In this document: positions 43,277 to 53,463 of the stretch, one piece after another | Numbering within the stretch: position 1 is the first letter of the stretch | How the letters are laid out: each line of letters opens with the position of its first letter | NCBI GenBank assembly: GCA_039566865.1 | Contig: CM076956.1 | Location: 8,877,511 to 8,941,510, forward strand | From: Aurelia coerulea | Taxonomy: Eukaryota > Cnidaria > Scyphozoa > Semaeostomeae > Ulmaridae | Direction of reading: 5' to 3' | DNA length: 64,000 bases | The notes under the pieces: model-generated | What the model was told of the DNA's origin: nothing | Seen by the model: only the letters and a program-made list of their open reading frames with translations | Database searches by the model: none | Translations under genes and position numbers: made by a program

Positions 43277-44608
43277 ATGCCACATTACAGATGCTGTGTT
43301 GGGGGCTGTGACAATGACAATAAGAGACCTATGAACGTTGTCAAGAGAGGGCATGTTACAGGTGAAATGAAATGGCATTACATAACGAAGGACCCTGTCA
43401 AAAGAGCTGTATGGGAAGCAAATATAGGAAAAGGTCGACAAAACTTTAAGGCCACGAATCATCAAGTTGTGTGTTCAAACCACTTCCAGTATGGTAAACC
43501 AACATTCTCAGCTCCAAACCCAACACTATACCTGAGGAAGAGTGACGATATCAAGAAGTCTCCCATAAAGAGAAGAATCATTGTTAGGCATGCCAATGAA
43601 GTCAAGGAACAAGAAATGAAAAATGAAAATGAGGAGCCCAATCCAGACGTGCAAGGCAATGACCGCAATACAGGACCTTGCATAACATTTGATCAACTGA
43701 CAAAGGATGCAGATGTCAAGCTATTTACAGGACTTGCAAATGCTGGAGTTTTTAAAGCTCTGTTTGAGTTCCTTTCACCTAAAGCAATCACCATGGTTTA
43801 CTGGCGAGGACCAAAGCAGACCTCAAAGAATGCAAATGTCCGGTATAGCCTACATGGAAATAGGAAGTTGTCTCTTGAGGAGGAGCTTTTTCTTGTGCTG
43901 CAGAGATTGCGCCTTGGACTCTTAACTGAGTACTTGGCTCATGTATTCCATGTTAGCCCTGGTCAAGTTAGTTCAATTGTATTTACTTGGATGCGCCTGA
44001 TGTCTCTTGAGCTGGATCCATTCCTCACATGGCCTGACAGATTACAGATCCAAAGGAACCTGCCTGATGTGTTCAGAAAATATTATAAGAAATGCAGAGT
44101 GATAATTGATTGCACGGAAATGTACATTGAAACCCCTTCAAGCCTGAGAGTGCAAGCCCTTTGCTGGAGTGAGTATAAACATCACTGTACAGTGAAGGTT
44201 TTGGTTGGAATAACACCAAATGGAGCCTTCAGTTATGTGTCAGATGCATATGGTGGTCGTGCTGGTGACAAGCACATTGTTGAAAAGTCTGGCTTCTTGA
44301 ATTTTCTTCAACCTGGAGATGTTGTAATGGCTGATCGTGGCTTTAAGATTGAGGACACCCTTGCCTTTTATCAGTGCACTTTGGCAAGGCCCCCATCTGC
44401 CCATAGCAATTTGCAGCTCAATGAAAAGGATGCAGCAAAAACTTCAAAGATTGCAAATGCCAGAATTTATGTGGAACAAGCAATAAGGAAGCTTAAAGAG
44501 TTCCAAGTTTTGAAAAATGAGCTTCCAATTTCATTGCTACCAGTGGTTGATGACATTGTTAAAATCTGTGCATCCTTAGTAAACTTTCAAAGACCTTTAG
44601 CTAGTTAA
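43277..44608 (+). CDS. THAP-domain DDE transposase
   Basis: 443 codons, one exon. Residues 1-90 form a THAP zinc finger: CCVGGC (6-11), C66-x2-H69 in VVCSNHF, and a closing NPTLYL box at 81-86. It probably binds the transposon ends. Residues about 195-240 resemble the helix-turn-helix of DDE_Tnp_4 proteins. The catalytic domain follows: VIIDCTE with Asp278, MADRGF with Asp353, and ARIYVEQAI with Glu400, all present. It is related to the transposases of Harbinger/ISL2EU-type elements, which cut and rejoin the element as DNA. Start chosen because THAP domains begin within a few residues of Met. Convergent with the YqaJ gene, 644 bases apart. Acts in the nucleus. Confidence 0.92.
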   Translation: MPHYRCCVGGCDNDNKRPMNVVKRGHVTGEMKWHYITKDPVKRAVWEANIGKGRQNFKATNHQVVCSNHFQYGKPTFSAPNPTLYLRKSDDIKKSPIKRRIIVRHANEVKEQEMKNENEEPNPDVQGNDRNTGPCITFDQLTKDADVKLFTGLANAGVFKALFEFLSPKAITMVYWRGPKQTSKNANVRYSLHGNRKLSLEEELFLVLQRLRLGLLTEYLAHVFHVSPGQVSSIVFTWMRLMSLELDPFLTWPDRLQIQRNLPDVFRKYYKKCRVIIDCTEMYIETPSSLRVQALCWSEYKHHCTVKVLVGITPNGAFSYVSDAYGGRAGDKHIVEKSGFLNFLQPGDVVMADRGFKIEDTLAFYQCTLARPPSAHSNLQLNEKDAAKTSKIANARIYVEQAIRKLKEFQVLKNELPISLLPVVDDIVKICASLVNFQRPLAS

Positions 44609-45252
44609 AAGTCAGTGATCATCAAACTTATTGTTGCAATAGTATAGCCTACAAGTAGGCCCATTATTCTTAGGAGGAAAGGGTTTACGATAACAAAGAG
44701 CAAAAAGCTTGCTACGGCAGGTTCAAGATTTCTGGAACTTAATTTATGTTACTTTGTTGTGACGCATTTAACACATCACACTTTTTTTATTTTATAAGAA
44801 GTTGGTTTATAAGAAATTAGACAATGACCAAAAATTAAGAAACTCTAGTACTATGTTCAAGAAAAATTAAGAATATTATTAAGAATAAGATTCGGTAGAT
44901 TACGGTTCATGCTGCATTGCGTTTTGTAAATATCATGTTTTGATGGCAAAAATTGATAACTGGTTTATTCTTGGTGACAATATCGATGCAAAATGAAAGC
45001 CTTTTGTCAATAAGAAGTCTCAACTTCAAACAATAACACAATTTTAGACCCCAAAAATTAGAAATAATTACTTAGGCAGTTGTAGCAAAGATATGCTTTT
45101 TGTTTCGCAGACCCTAACTTCTTTTGAATAATGGGTCCACATGTAGGCTAGCAATAGTATGCATTAAAACCTTAAAAATCCATATGAACAAAACCAAAGT
45201 ATTTTGTGACTTTTTTTAAAATAGAGAATTGAAAAGTGTTCAGTACAACTGT

Positions 45253-47148
45253 TTATTGACAGTCCTTGCAAACCCAAGTTGTGGGGCAAACAAATTCTTC
45301 ACAACATGATTCATGGAACCAAATCTTGCAACTGGTGCAACTCCTTGCTCCGTAACTTTGCCAATCCCTGGGATTCATCTCATATTGCTGAAGGATATAT
45401 TTGTCACATCCAGCACAAAACAGTATTTCCCTCAGGCCAAGCAAAATTTTTGCGACGTAAAGTTTGAAAAACAGGATAAGATCATTGTAAAGTTTGTCCC
45501 AAAAGCACTTGTCAAAGGCAATCTCAAGAATCAATGGCATGCCAACTGTGGTCCATACTACAAAATATGACTTTCTGCAGTCGTTTGCCACCATTTGACC
45601 TTGAACTTGTGCATAATACTTGTGGCTTTTCTTCAAGGTGATTTCCTCATCCACTTCATGAAGAAATTTGAGGTCTTCCCATTTATCAGTGACTGGGTGA
45701 TTTCTGATACTGTATGGACATTTGTACTCAACACAGGCTTTCTCACAGCAGAAACAGGAAAACAAATTATCTGCACTTGCAGCAAGAAAGGGTGCTGACT
45801 TGAAAACACGCAAGCCACACATGTGCAGCTTGGGGGCTATATGCTTGGCAGCAACAGTGCGAAAAAATGATTCACTGGCTCTTTCTTCATTCTTCCTTCC
45901 CCACTTAATGGCATCAACATGATCCAAGTTTGTGTCTTGAGTTAGCTTTAATAACAGTGGTGTTGTTGCTGGCTTGGTGGCACCTCTAGATGCCATAATT
46001 GCTTGGACTTTGGTACTGACATCATGAAAATTTGATGCAGTTATCCTCCCCCTCCTCTGTTCTTTCCAAATCTTGTTGTTTGCCTGTCCTTTTGTAGCCT
46101 TCTCTAGCTCATTTAATTGTGAGTCATTAAAGCTCAATCTTGCCATGAAAGTTTCCAGCATAGCTTGCTCTGACAAACTCCCCTCTTGCTTTACCATCTC
46201 AGCAATTTCTGTGATTGGTAAGGGGTAATCATTCCCCTCTCCAACTGCAAAATTTAACAGAACAGCTGCATCTGGGGCATATTTTCTGATCTGACCAAGG
46301 AACTTTGATACCCTGGCATCTTCATTTTCATATTTCAACTGAATTCTAGGGTCAAAGTTGGCCTTTTCCTCATTCATGATCTGGTACTTAGGTTCTCTAT
46401 TGAAAATGTCATGTTTTGCTATTGGTAGATCTTTGACTTTCTGTGGCTCTATTTCATATTTGCTTCTGTCATTAAATTTGCAAGATATTTCTGTGCAACT
46501 TGGCTTGTTGAACCCCTTCTCGCTTGCAAAGTTCAGTTTGTAAAGCATTGCAATGACGTGGTTGCAAGATTTTGAGAAACCAGCAGTGCAAGAGCAATGT
46601 GCAGCTTGAATACCATTTTCTTGAGAGAATAACACCCATACTCCTTTTGGCTGCTCTCTGATTCGCATAGATGGAATGACCTTTGTTTTGAAAAGCATTA
46701 AGTCATCACTAACCACGTTTTGAAATATTTGCTGCACATGACCACTCTTGAAGTAAGAGTAAGCTTTACGAGATTTGTACTGCCCAATGTATTCTGTTTC
46801 AAATGCCTTCATATCTAAGATATACTGAAATATTTGTCCAATGTTGACACTTGGCCACTGGGAGACATCTGATGTCCACAGATTTTGTGGTATTTGCTCT
46901 GGATCTGGAATGTCACACTTTACCAACAAAGCTTGGTAGTCCATCTCTAAACCCTTGGCAATGTCTTCTGCACTCTGAACTGTGGGTTCGTTGTTTTCAA
47001 AAGCCACAAGTGCCCTTGCAGCCAAATCTCTTTTATTCCCTGTTGTCGACTTCCCTCTCACCATCAAGTAATGCTTCAGCTGACAATTTGTCCATTCCAG
47101 GAAATCACTAAATGACATTGAAATGTCTGCTTCTTTACTCTGCGACAT
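45253..47148 (-). CDS. SAP-SWIM-YqaJ-PHD accessory protein of the transposon
   Basis: 631 codons, one exon. Domains in order: SAP-like DNA-binding segment (about 13-50, LKHYLMVRGKSTTGNKRDLA); SWIM zinc finger (C185-x-C187, C195-x-H197); YqaJ-type nuclease core (about 360-545) with GRITAS at 367-372, WGRKNE ending at Glu421, ASADN with Asp460, VEYK with Glu474 and Lys476, and YYAQVQGQM at 511-519; and a C-terminal PHD finger (C578, C581, C604, C607, H612, C615, C627, C630). The Glu/Asp/Glu-x-Lys pattern is that of lambda-exonuclease-like nucleases, so end resection or repair at transposon breaks is a reasonable inference. PHD fingers often read histone tails. All motifs look intact. Confidence 0.88.
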   Translation of the reverse strand: MSQSKEADISMSFSDFLEWTNCQLKHYLMVRGKSTTGNKRDLAARALVAFENNEPTVQSAEDIAKGLEMDYQALLVKCDIPDPEQIPQNLWTSDVSQWPSVNIGQIFQYILDMKAFETEYIGQYKSRKAYSYFKSGHVQQIFQNVVSDDLMLFKTKVIPSMRIREQPKGVWVLFSQENGIQAAHCSCTAGFSKSCNHVIAMLYKLNFASEKGFNKPSCTEISCKFNDRSKYEIEPQKVKDLPIAKHDIFNREPKYQIMNEEKANFDPRIQLKYENEDARVSKFLGQIRKYAPDAAVLLNFAVGEGNDYPLPITEIAEMVKQEGSLSEQAMLETFMARLSFNDSQLNELEKATKGQANNKIWKEQRRGRITASNFHDVSTKVQAIMASRGATKPATTPLLLKLTQDTNLDHVDAIKWGRKNEERASESFFRTVAAKHIAPKLHMCGLRVFKSAPFLAASADNLFSCFCCEKACVEYKCPYSIRNHPVTDKWEDLKFLHEVDEEITLKKSHKYYAQVQGQMVANDCRKSYFVVWTTVGMPLILEIAFDKCFWDKLYNDLILFFKLYVAKILLGLREILFCAGCDKYILQQYEMNPRDWQSYGARSCTSCKIWFHESCCEEFVCPTTWVCKDCQ

Positions 47149-47799
47149 GTTTCCTGAGGAATAAAAACAGTGAACACGTGAACGGACTGATTGATGCTAG
47201 ACGGAAGTAAACAGACAAAATCCTCTGGTCGTGTTGGGCCGAACGAGATCACAAGATCCAATGTTCTGCTGTATAGGAACAACGGCTGGCAACTTTATAC
47301 ACATAAAATGTTTCTATGACTTTTAATTAATACTTGTTCGACATCTACAGTACTTACAAATCAAACTAGAATGATACTTGGTAACAGTCTGCATCATTAC
47401 CTACCAGCCTTCCACAACCTGAGTAAGGCCTACACACAACAGCGCAATCATCTGGTCCTTATCTCCGCTTTTGTAAAGCAAAATTTACAAGAAAACCTAT
47501 AAATGTGTTCTTTAATCCTTGTGATAACATAATTCAAGATTTCTTACCTCAAAAACTGCGATAAAATCGGTGTAAACTCCACTAAAAATGCTTCAATCAG
47601 CGATATTCGAAGCTGCGTCCATTCACTCCAATACAAAACACGCAGATCAGTGATCCTGATTACCCAGCATGCACCGTTTTGTTGAAAGGGCGTATTGCTC
47701 GTGGCCCATGGTCGAAACCACCAAAGCCTCATTTTCACGAACCAATCAGACGGCTAAAAGGCGAGGGAGACAGAAGAAACTCGTGAAGATTTTTCTAAA

Positions 47800-47818
47800 T
47801 TATATATATATATATATA
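47800..47818. repeat. (TA)n microsatellite
   Basis: TATATATATATATATATA just outside the right end of the 5.0-kb transposon. Confidence 0.9.
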
Positions 47819-47925
47819 CGCCTATGACCCGATACGAGTATAACACAAAAACATAAAGATGAGTTACAGTCCAGAGTCCAAAAATACACGATTGAAGTGT
47901 TCAAGAAGCCTGACATAGTTTGCTC

Positions 47926-49068
47926 TTATTTTCTCTGGTGTCGCTTCTCACGCATCCTTTTGTTGTTCTCTTTCCTCTTCTGATCCATTCGGCCACGTAC
48001 TTCAAACGTCAACTTGCGCCATTTAAGACGATCATCTACACTTTCTGTCCATGTTTCAAGAACATCGCCTCTTTTCAGAATATCTTTGATGGTATCCTTG
48101 AATCTAAGCAGTGGTCGACCTACTTTCCTTCTCCCTTCTGCAAGCTCACCGTACAGAAGTGCCTTAACTGGTCTTGTCTTTGGCATACGGGCAACATGAC
48201 CCATCCAACGCAATCTGTTTCTGTTAAGGACAATTTCAATATCGTCTGCCTTTGCGAAACCTAGGACTTCATCGTTAGTGATAAAGTCGTCCCATTTAAT
48301 GTTCAAGATGAATCTGAGGTGACGTTGCTGAATGGTTCTAAGCTGCCTGATGTGTTTTCGGTAAAGTGTCCATGTTTCGCTCCCATACGTTAACAAAGGA
48401 ATTACACACTGATTATACACTATCAGTTTTGTCTCTGTTGTTAGATCCCGACAATCAAATACTCTGTTCCTTAGCCTTCCCACTGCACATGATGCAGCTT
48501 GTATACGTGCTGTGATTTCTTCATCCATTTTACAGTCTCTGGTGATATAGCTGCCCAGGTATTTAAAACGACCCACTGTGGCTAGCTCTTTTCCATCGAT
48601 GTTAAAGACCACACTAGTGCCAATGCTCATAGTTTCAGTCTTTTTTATGTTGATACATAAGCCCATTTTCAAGGATAATTCATTGTAAGCAGACAGAAGA
48701 TGTTGAAGTTCTTCTGCGCTATTGCAAAAGATAGCAATGTCATCTGCATATTGGGCTTCTCTTATGAATAAAGTGAGTGTCTTAGTTGTTGATTTTAACC
48801 TACGAAGGTCAAAGATATCACCATCATACCTGAAGCGAACATTGATGCTATATGCGTTGTTGGTATTTTTGAATGCTAGCACAAGAAGAACAGCTGCATA
48901 GATCCCAAAGAGGGTTGGAGAAAGCTTACAACCTTGTTTTACGCCACTATTGTATTCAATCGGCTTCGATAGTTCTCCATCTATAATTAGTCTAGCATGC
49001 ACATCTGAGTATAGACTTTTGATGATACTAATGAATTTTGGTGGGCAACCAAGCTTTTTGCCCCACAC
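47926..49068 (-). pseudogene. LINE reverse transcriptase, C-terminal half
   Basis: 380-codon open frame: KKLGCPPKFISIIKSLYSD, SGVKQGCKLSPTLFGIY (motif B), AQYADDIAIF (motif C, intact YADD), FKYLGSYITRDCKMDEEI, then a tail with RLRWMGHVARMP and GRPLLRFKDTIKDILKR. It is the downstream half of the polymerase whose upstream half is at 50490-51753. The GHVARM and GRP..R tail is typical of RTE- or Rex-like LINEs in invertebrates. Confidence 0.88.
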
Positions 49069-50489
49069 CGAAGTGGGGCTTTATAGCCCACCGCGCGCAT
49101 ACGAGGCTGCACTGGCTAGGGCTTCGAATCTCAAATCCTCGCATATTTGGAATTTTTCGTCGTAATACAGGATTGACAAGGTTTTACGCAAGCTCGTTTG
49201 AGAATGGTGGAATGTGATTGGTTTCTGTCAAAACAGGTTTAATCGGGTTCGCAAGGCATAGATTTACTGCACTCGTTGTAGTTCGTATTTTACTGAGCTG
49301 GATTATAAAGGAGAATAGAATAATGATGATATCACGCCATATGATTTTACGTAACGTAATATGTATTCTCTCAGCATACTATTGTATCTGAAACAAAACA
49401 AAGGGCTTTCAACAGAGGAGGAAATTCTCTTTCTTTCCATGCCAAAAAGGCTCCGGGGTGTCCATAGTAACTGTTTGAGATAACAACAACAAAACAAAAC
49501 AAACAAATGGTTTTTGGCAAAGCTAGTAGTGGGCAATTTTTGACGGTAAAAAGAAGGAGACCAGCAGAGCATGCCAGAGCAGGGGAACAGCATTGGCCCC
49601 TAACTACCGCAACAGAGCCTTGATGCCAACAAGGCCTAGGCCAGTTAGTAAATTTTGCATGACCAATTTTTTAAAAACATCTCGTACATTTTATGAACTG
49701 CTATCATTTAGAGTAACCAGCGATACTTTTGTAACAATTCTAATTCACTAAATTAGCAGATTTAATTTGGTTTTTGATGCTTTTGAGGCATTTTCTTCTC
49801 TTGTTATAGACTTGCTCCAAGTCTATTCAGCGGACCATCAATAGTATATCAATAGTAAAATAATATAATTTCTTTTGCGGGGGCGTAAACTACTAAGGTG
49901 ATGCTGCGAAGGAGAAGTGAGAACGAAACTGAATACAGTTTCGTTCTCATTTCTCCTTCGCAGCGACACCTTAGTAGTTTACGCCCCTGCAGTAGAAATT
50001 ATATTATTTTATTGTTGATTTACTATTGATGGTCCGCTGAATAGACTTGGAGCAAGTCTACTCTTGTTATGGACTGATTCTTATGCTCTTCTTTCTTCGT
50101 TTGGCAACAATGCAATGAAAAGTCGGCTTTGAAGAATCTAATGCCAGAAGGCAAACTTCAATCTTTTCTCTTTATTTTTTCAAGATTATTTTTTGTTATC
50201 GCACAGTCAATCAGTTAACTTGATAACGGGCTATGCTCGAAACGTCGTGCTTATTTCAATTCGCATCAAAGTGCTTATATTTTACTTTATTTACTTGTTT
50301 AGTCAATCAGTTATATGCCAAACACTAACGTGGTTAATGAGTTATGTTGCAAAGATTCGAGCCCAATGCTTTCTGTGAATAGATGCTGTGGCAGATTTTA
50401 TGCACAAGTGTCAAATATTTAGCCTGTACAGAATGGATATGGGAATCTCTAAGATTTTGAAGAGAAGCTCTCGATTCACACAATCTTGG
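49069..50489. mobile_element. 1.4-kb insertion splitting the LINE
   Basis: The polymerase frame breaks after FIDFTKA (about 50490 on the minus strand) and resumes at GKKLGCPPKF (about 49063). Normally about 15 residues lie between these. The intervening 1.4 kb has no polymerase sequence, so it is an insertion, possibly with loss of a few target codons. Its left border contains a GCCCCAC..GTGGGGC hairpin. It harbours the palindromic element at 49808-50060. The ends could not be matched to a known family. Confidence 0.65.
49808..50060. mobile_element. 253-bp near-perfect palindrome with 10-bp target duplication
   Basis: AGACTTGCTCCAAGTCTATT on the left is inverted on the right. The two arms of about 125 bases match almost completely down to the centre near 49934 (AACTGAATACAGTT). 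CTCTTGTTAT flanks both sides (49798-49807, 50061-50070). The first 17 bases are themselves a small hairpin (GACTTGCTCCAAGTC). No coding potential. A 9-10-bp duplication is typical of Mutator-like transposition, so a Mutator-type MITE is plausible but not shown. Confidence 0.88.
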
Positions 50490-51753
50490 TAAAAATGGCC
50501 TTGGTAAAATCAATAAAGGCAATATGCAAATCTCTTTGTTGTTCTCTGCATTTCTCCATAATTTGTCGTAATGTGAAGATACCATCAATCGTACTTCTAC
50601 CTTCTCTATAACCTGATTGGGACTCTGGATAGTATATCTCTGCTACCTTGAGCCGTTGAAGTATGATGTCAGAAAAGATTTTACCGGCGACACTTAGCAA
50701 GGATATACCGCGGTAGTTTCCACACTGGCTGCGATCACCTTTCTTAAACAAAATGGAAATGTTAGCGTCAATCATATCAGATGGTAGGTTCTCCGTCACC
50801 CAGAATGTGTTAAAAGTGTCCAAAAGTACAGATTTAAGAAGATTGCCTCCATGGACGAAGACCTCTGGTAGTAACCTGTCTGGACCTGGGCTTTTCTTTA
50901 GTTTTGTGTTCTTGAGTGCCGTGTTCAGCTCTTCCATAGTGATTAAATTGTCAAAATGTTCCATGATTGGTAATTGCCCTATGTCATTAAGTATGTCAAA
51001 ATCAACGTCTGTCGGCCGGTTAAGTAATTCATTAAAGTGTTCAACCCATCTGTCCTTGATTTCGTCAGGCGCTGAAAGAAGCTCGCCCCTTTTATCTCTA
51101 ACCGGATGTACGTTTCTTGGTTTATGACCATACACAGCATTAAGCGTTGTATAGAGCTCTCTGTAGTTCTTTGCTTGTGAGTATCTCTCAGCTTCTTGTG
51201 CTTTTTGCTGGAACCATTCGTTTTTTAACTTTCTTATTGCTTCTCGAAGAGCTTTGTTATCACCAGACACTTTCTTGTCTTTCAGAAGTTTCTGAATCTC
51301 TTCATCCTGGTCGTCAAACCAATCGTTATCTTTCCTTTTCTTCTTCCCAAAGACATGTTTGTCTGTACATTGCAGAAAATTCTTCAAATCTTCCCATTTC
51401 TCTCCACAATCTGGCAGTTTCTCTTCCAAAAATAGTTCCATTATCTCTACTTTCTCTCTGTTCAAGGTTGTATCTGGTTTACTGGGTGGTTTAGTACCTC
51501 TATTTTTTCTCGTGAACTTTATACTGCACTTACAGATCAAAAGTTTGTGATCAGTAAAACAATCAGCGGTAGGGTTGATCTTGGTTATATTTATGAACTG
51601 CTTTGCCCTTTCGTCAGCTAATACATGATCAATTTGGTGCCAATGCTTGGAGCGTAGGTGTTGCCAAGTATTCTTAAGACGGTTCTTGAGTTGAAACATG
51701 GTGCCTACCTTCATAAAAATTATACCTACCTTCATAAAACGCAAGCAGGACAA
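50490..51753 (-). pseudogene. LINE endonuclease end plus N-terminal half of reverse transcriptase
   Basis: The frame opens near 51753. It reads WHQIDHVLADERAKQF and ADCFTDHKLLICKCS, the C-terminal end of the AP-endonuclease (EEP) domain. Next are KSPGPDRLLPEVF and ISILFKKGDRSQCGNYRGIS, and polymerase motif A begins at HIAFIDFTKA, where the insertion interrupts. The endonuclease N-terminus is missing, so the element is 5' truncated as well as split. Confidence 0.88.
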
Positions 51754-52075
51754 AAAACTGCTTGAGATTTCCCGAATTTTTTAAAGCAATCTACTCTCCA
51801 GATGTTTGGGAGTGCAAGTTTGGATGCCGGTTAAAATATCTTCAGGATGGTACAGGAGTTATATACATGGTACAGGAGTTATATAACCAAAATAGAACTT
51901 ATAGGTAAGAGTTTTTTGCTTTAATAGCTTGAAGAAACATTCATCTAAGTACTGATAACTTGTTTTGCAGTGTAGCACTTCAGGAAAACCACTTTTTGCG
52001 GCATTTTAGGGTCGGTGGTTGTGAGAAAAAAATAGCAGGTATTTAGGCCATGTCCGTTTCTTCAAGCGCAAGTCC

Positions 52076-52667
52076 ATGAGTCGTAGTTATAGCGTCCATC
52101 AGTCTATCAATAGCGATAACCTACGAACATATAATCAGTCTAGTCTAAGTCTAGCCCCTAGCCCACAGCTCCTGAAATTCTCAAACTACCGAAAAGAGGC
52201 CATTAACCTCGTTTCAAAGGGAATAGAAAAATCTGTGCGCCCATTGTTTATTTTCGTCCCACTTTTTGATGTGAAAGTCCAAAAGTCCTAGACTGATGAT
52301 ATGGTCGTAGTCATGTCTCGTTCAATTCTTACCCTGACCATCCCCCCCCGGGACACCCCCGTGCATTTGCACAACAAATTTTCCCGGCCCCCCGGGCATT
52401 TGACCGTACATTTTTCCCCAGCCCCTGGGCATTTGAGTAGCATTTGGCAAGAACGAGAGCTTTTGCTTATACAGTGACTGGGAATATAGCATTTTTTCAG
52501 TGCCCTGCCCCCGGGCATTTGACCATCAATTTTTCCCTGGCCCCCGGGCATTTGAACAAGGAATTTTTGTTGACCCCCGGGCTGCCCGGGGGGGATGGTC
52601 AGGGTAGGAATTGAACGAGACATTATCGCTATTGAAATACTGCCGGACGCTCCTAACTACGACTCAT
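52076..52667. mobile_element. TIR element carrying a nested G-rich element
   Basis: ATGAGTCGTAGTTA..GCGTCC at the left pairs with GGACGC..TAACTACGACTCAT at the right, with CAATAGCGATAA also matched. Its right half is interrupted by 52314-52622. Non-coding. Confidence 0.75.
52314..52622. mobile_element. TGTCTCGTTCAATTC-ended G-rich element, nested
   Basis: TGTCTCGTTCAATTCTTACC at the left and GGTAGGAATTGAACGAGACA at the right. Next inside, both ends have GACCATCCCCCCCCGGG or its inverse. The interior repeats CCCCGGGCATTTGACC-type phrases. AT may be a 2-bp target duplication. A partial relative is at 41158-41312. Confidence 0.8.
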
Positions 52668-53463
52668 AATCAAACGCCATTAATTTGAAATGACTATGAC
52701 TGCCTCGTTTCGATAAGGGCCTAGGCAGGAGAGCACAAACATTTGTAGTTTTCAAATGAAACACATTGATTTGAAAACTTCACAATGAATCAGCATCAAT
52801 CAATCGAATTTGCAGAAATTCTAATGGCGTTGCAGTTTGTTGTATACTTTGTACATGACTGTGTATAGCAGCCTCGTTCCAAAGGGCGTTCAAAAGTGAA
52901 AAAAGTCAGTCCAAAAATATTGCCGTAATAATATGAGTCCCAGTATGAGCGGTCTCGGTCTGGTGCAATAGTCTCGTTTTGAATAGCGATTACTGGGACT
53001 CATTGTAATCAGTCTACATAAGTCCCAGTTTGAGCAAAAACATATATTGTTGTTGTTGTTGTCATTGCTGTTGTTGTTGCGATAACTGGGACTATTTCGT
53101 GAGACTTATGATCTCCTTCCCGCCCATATCCTTAGTCCCCAGGCTCCTTTGCAACAAAGGACCGGATAGTTTCCAGGGCAACTTCATCTTTCCTTGTCAA
53201 AATGTGTCCAGGGGCAACCTGATTGCCCTGGTTTGAAAAAAGACAATCTCCAGAAACAAGCAAAGAATGTTTAGGTAAGATGGGTGAACTATTTTTGAGG
53301 TTTTCAAGGATTATCCCAAAGAGATTGTAGCCGAAAGCAAACTTTTTAACGTTGTTTTGACATTATGTCTTTCGGATTTGGGTCAATGGGTTTATCGAGC
53401 AAAAGTATTTTTCAAATCTTTCTCCATTGTCTCAAAAAAAAAGCATTCTTTGGTGACTGCGCT

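Larger units (their letters stand above)
42684..47697. mobile_element. 5.0-kb two-gene DNA transposon, ISL2EU-like
   Basis: Left end CAATACGCCCTTTCAACAAA, right end the exact inverse. Inverted repeats run about 210 bases (42684-42893 and 47489-47697) at high identity. They enclose two intact convergent genes: a THAP plus DDE_Tnp_4 transposase (+) and a SWIM/YqaJ/PHD protein (-). This pair is the make-up I know from eukaryotic ISL2EU transposons. Each gene starts a few hundred bases inside its own inverted repeat. I found no clear target duplication. Both frames lack disabling changes, so the element is young or still mobile. Confidence 0.85.

Noticed and set aside
48014..48264. Plus-strand frames across the LINE at 47926-49068
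   Set aside because: Shadows of the minus-strand reverse-transcriptase frame.
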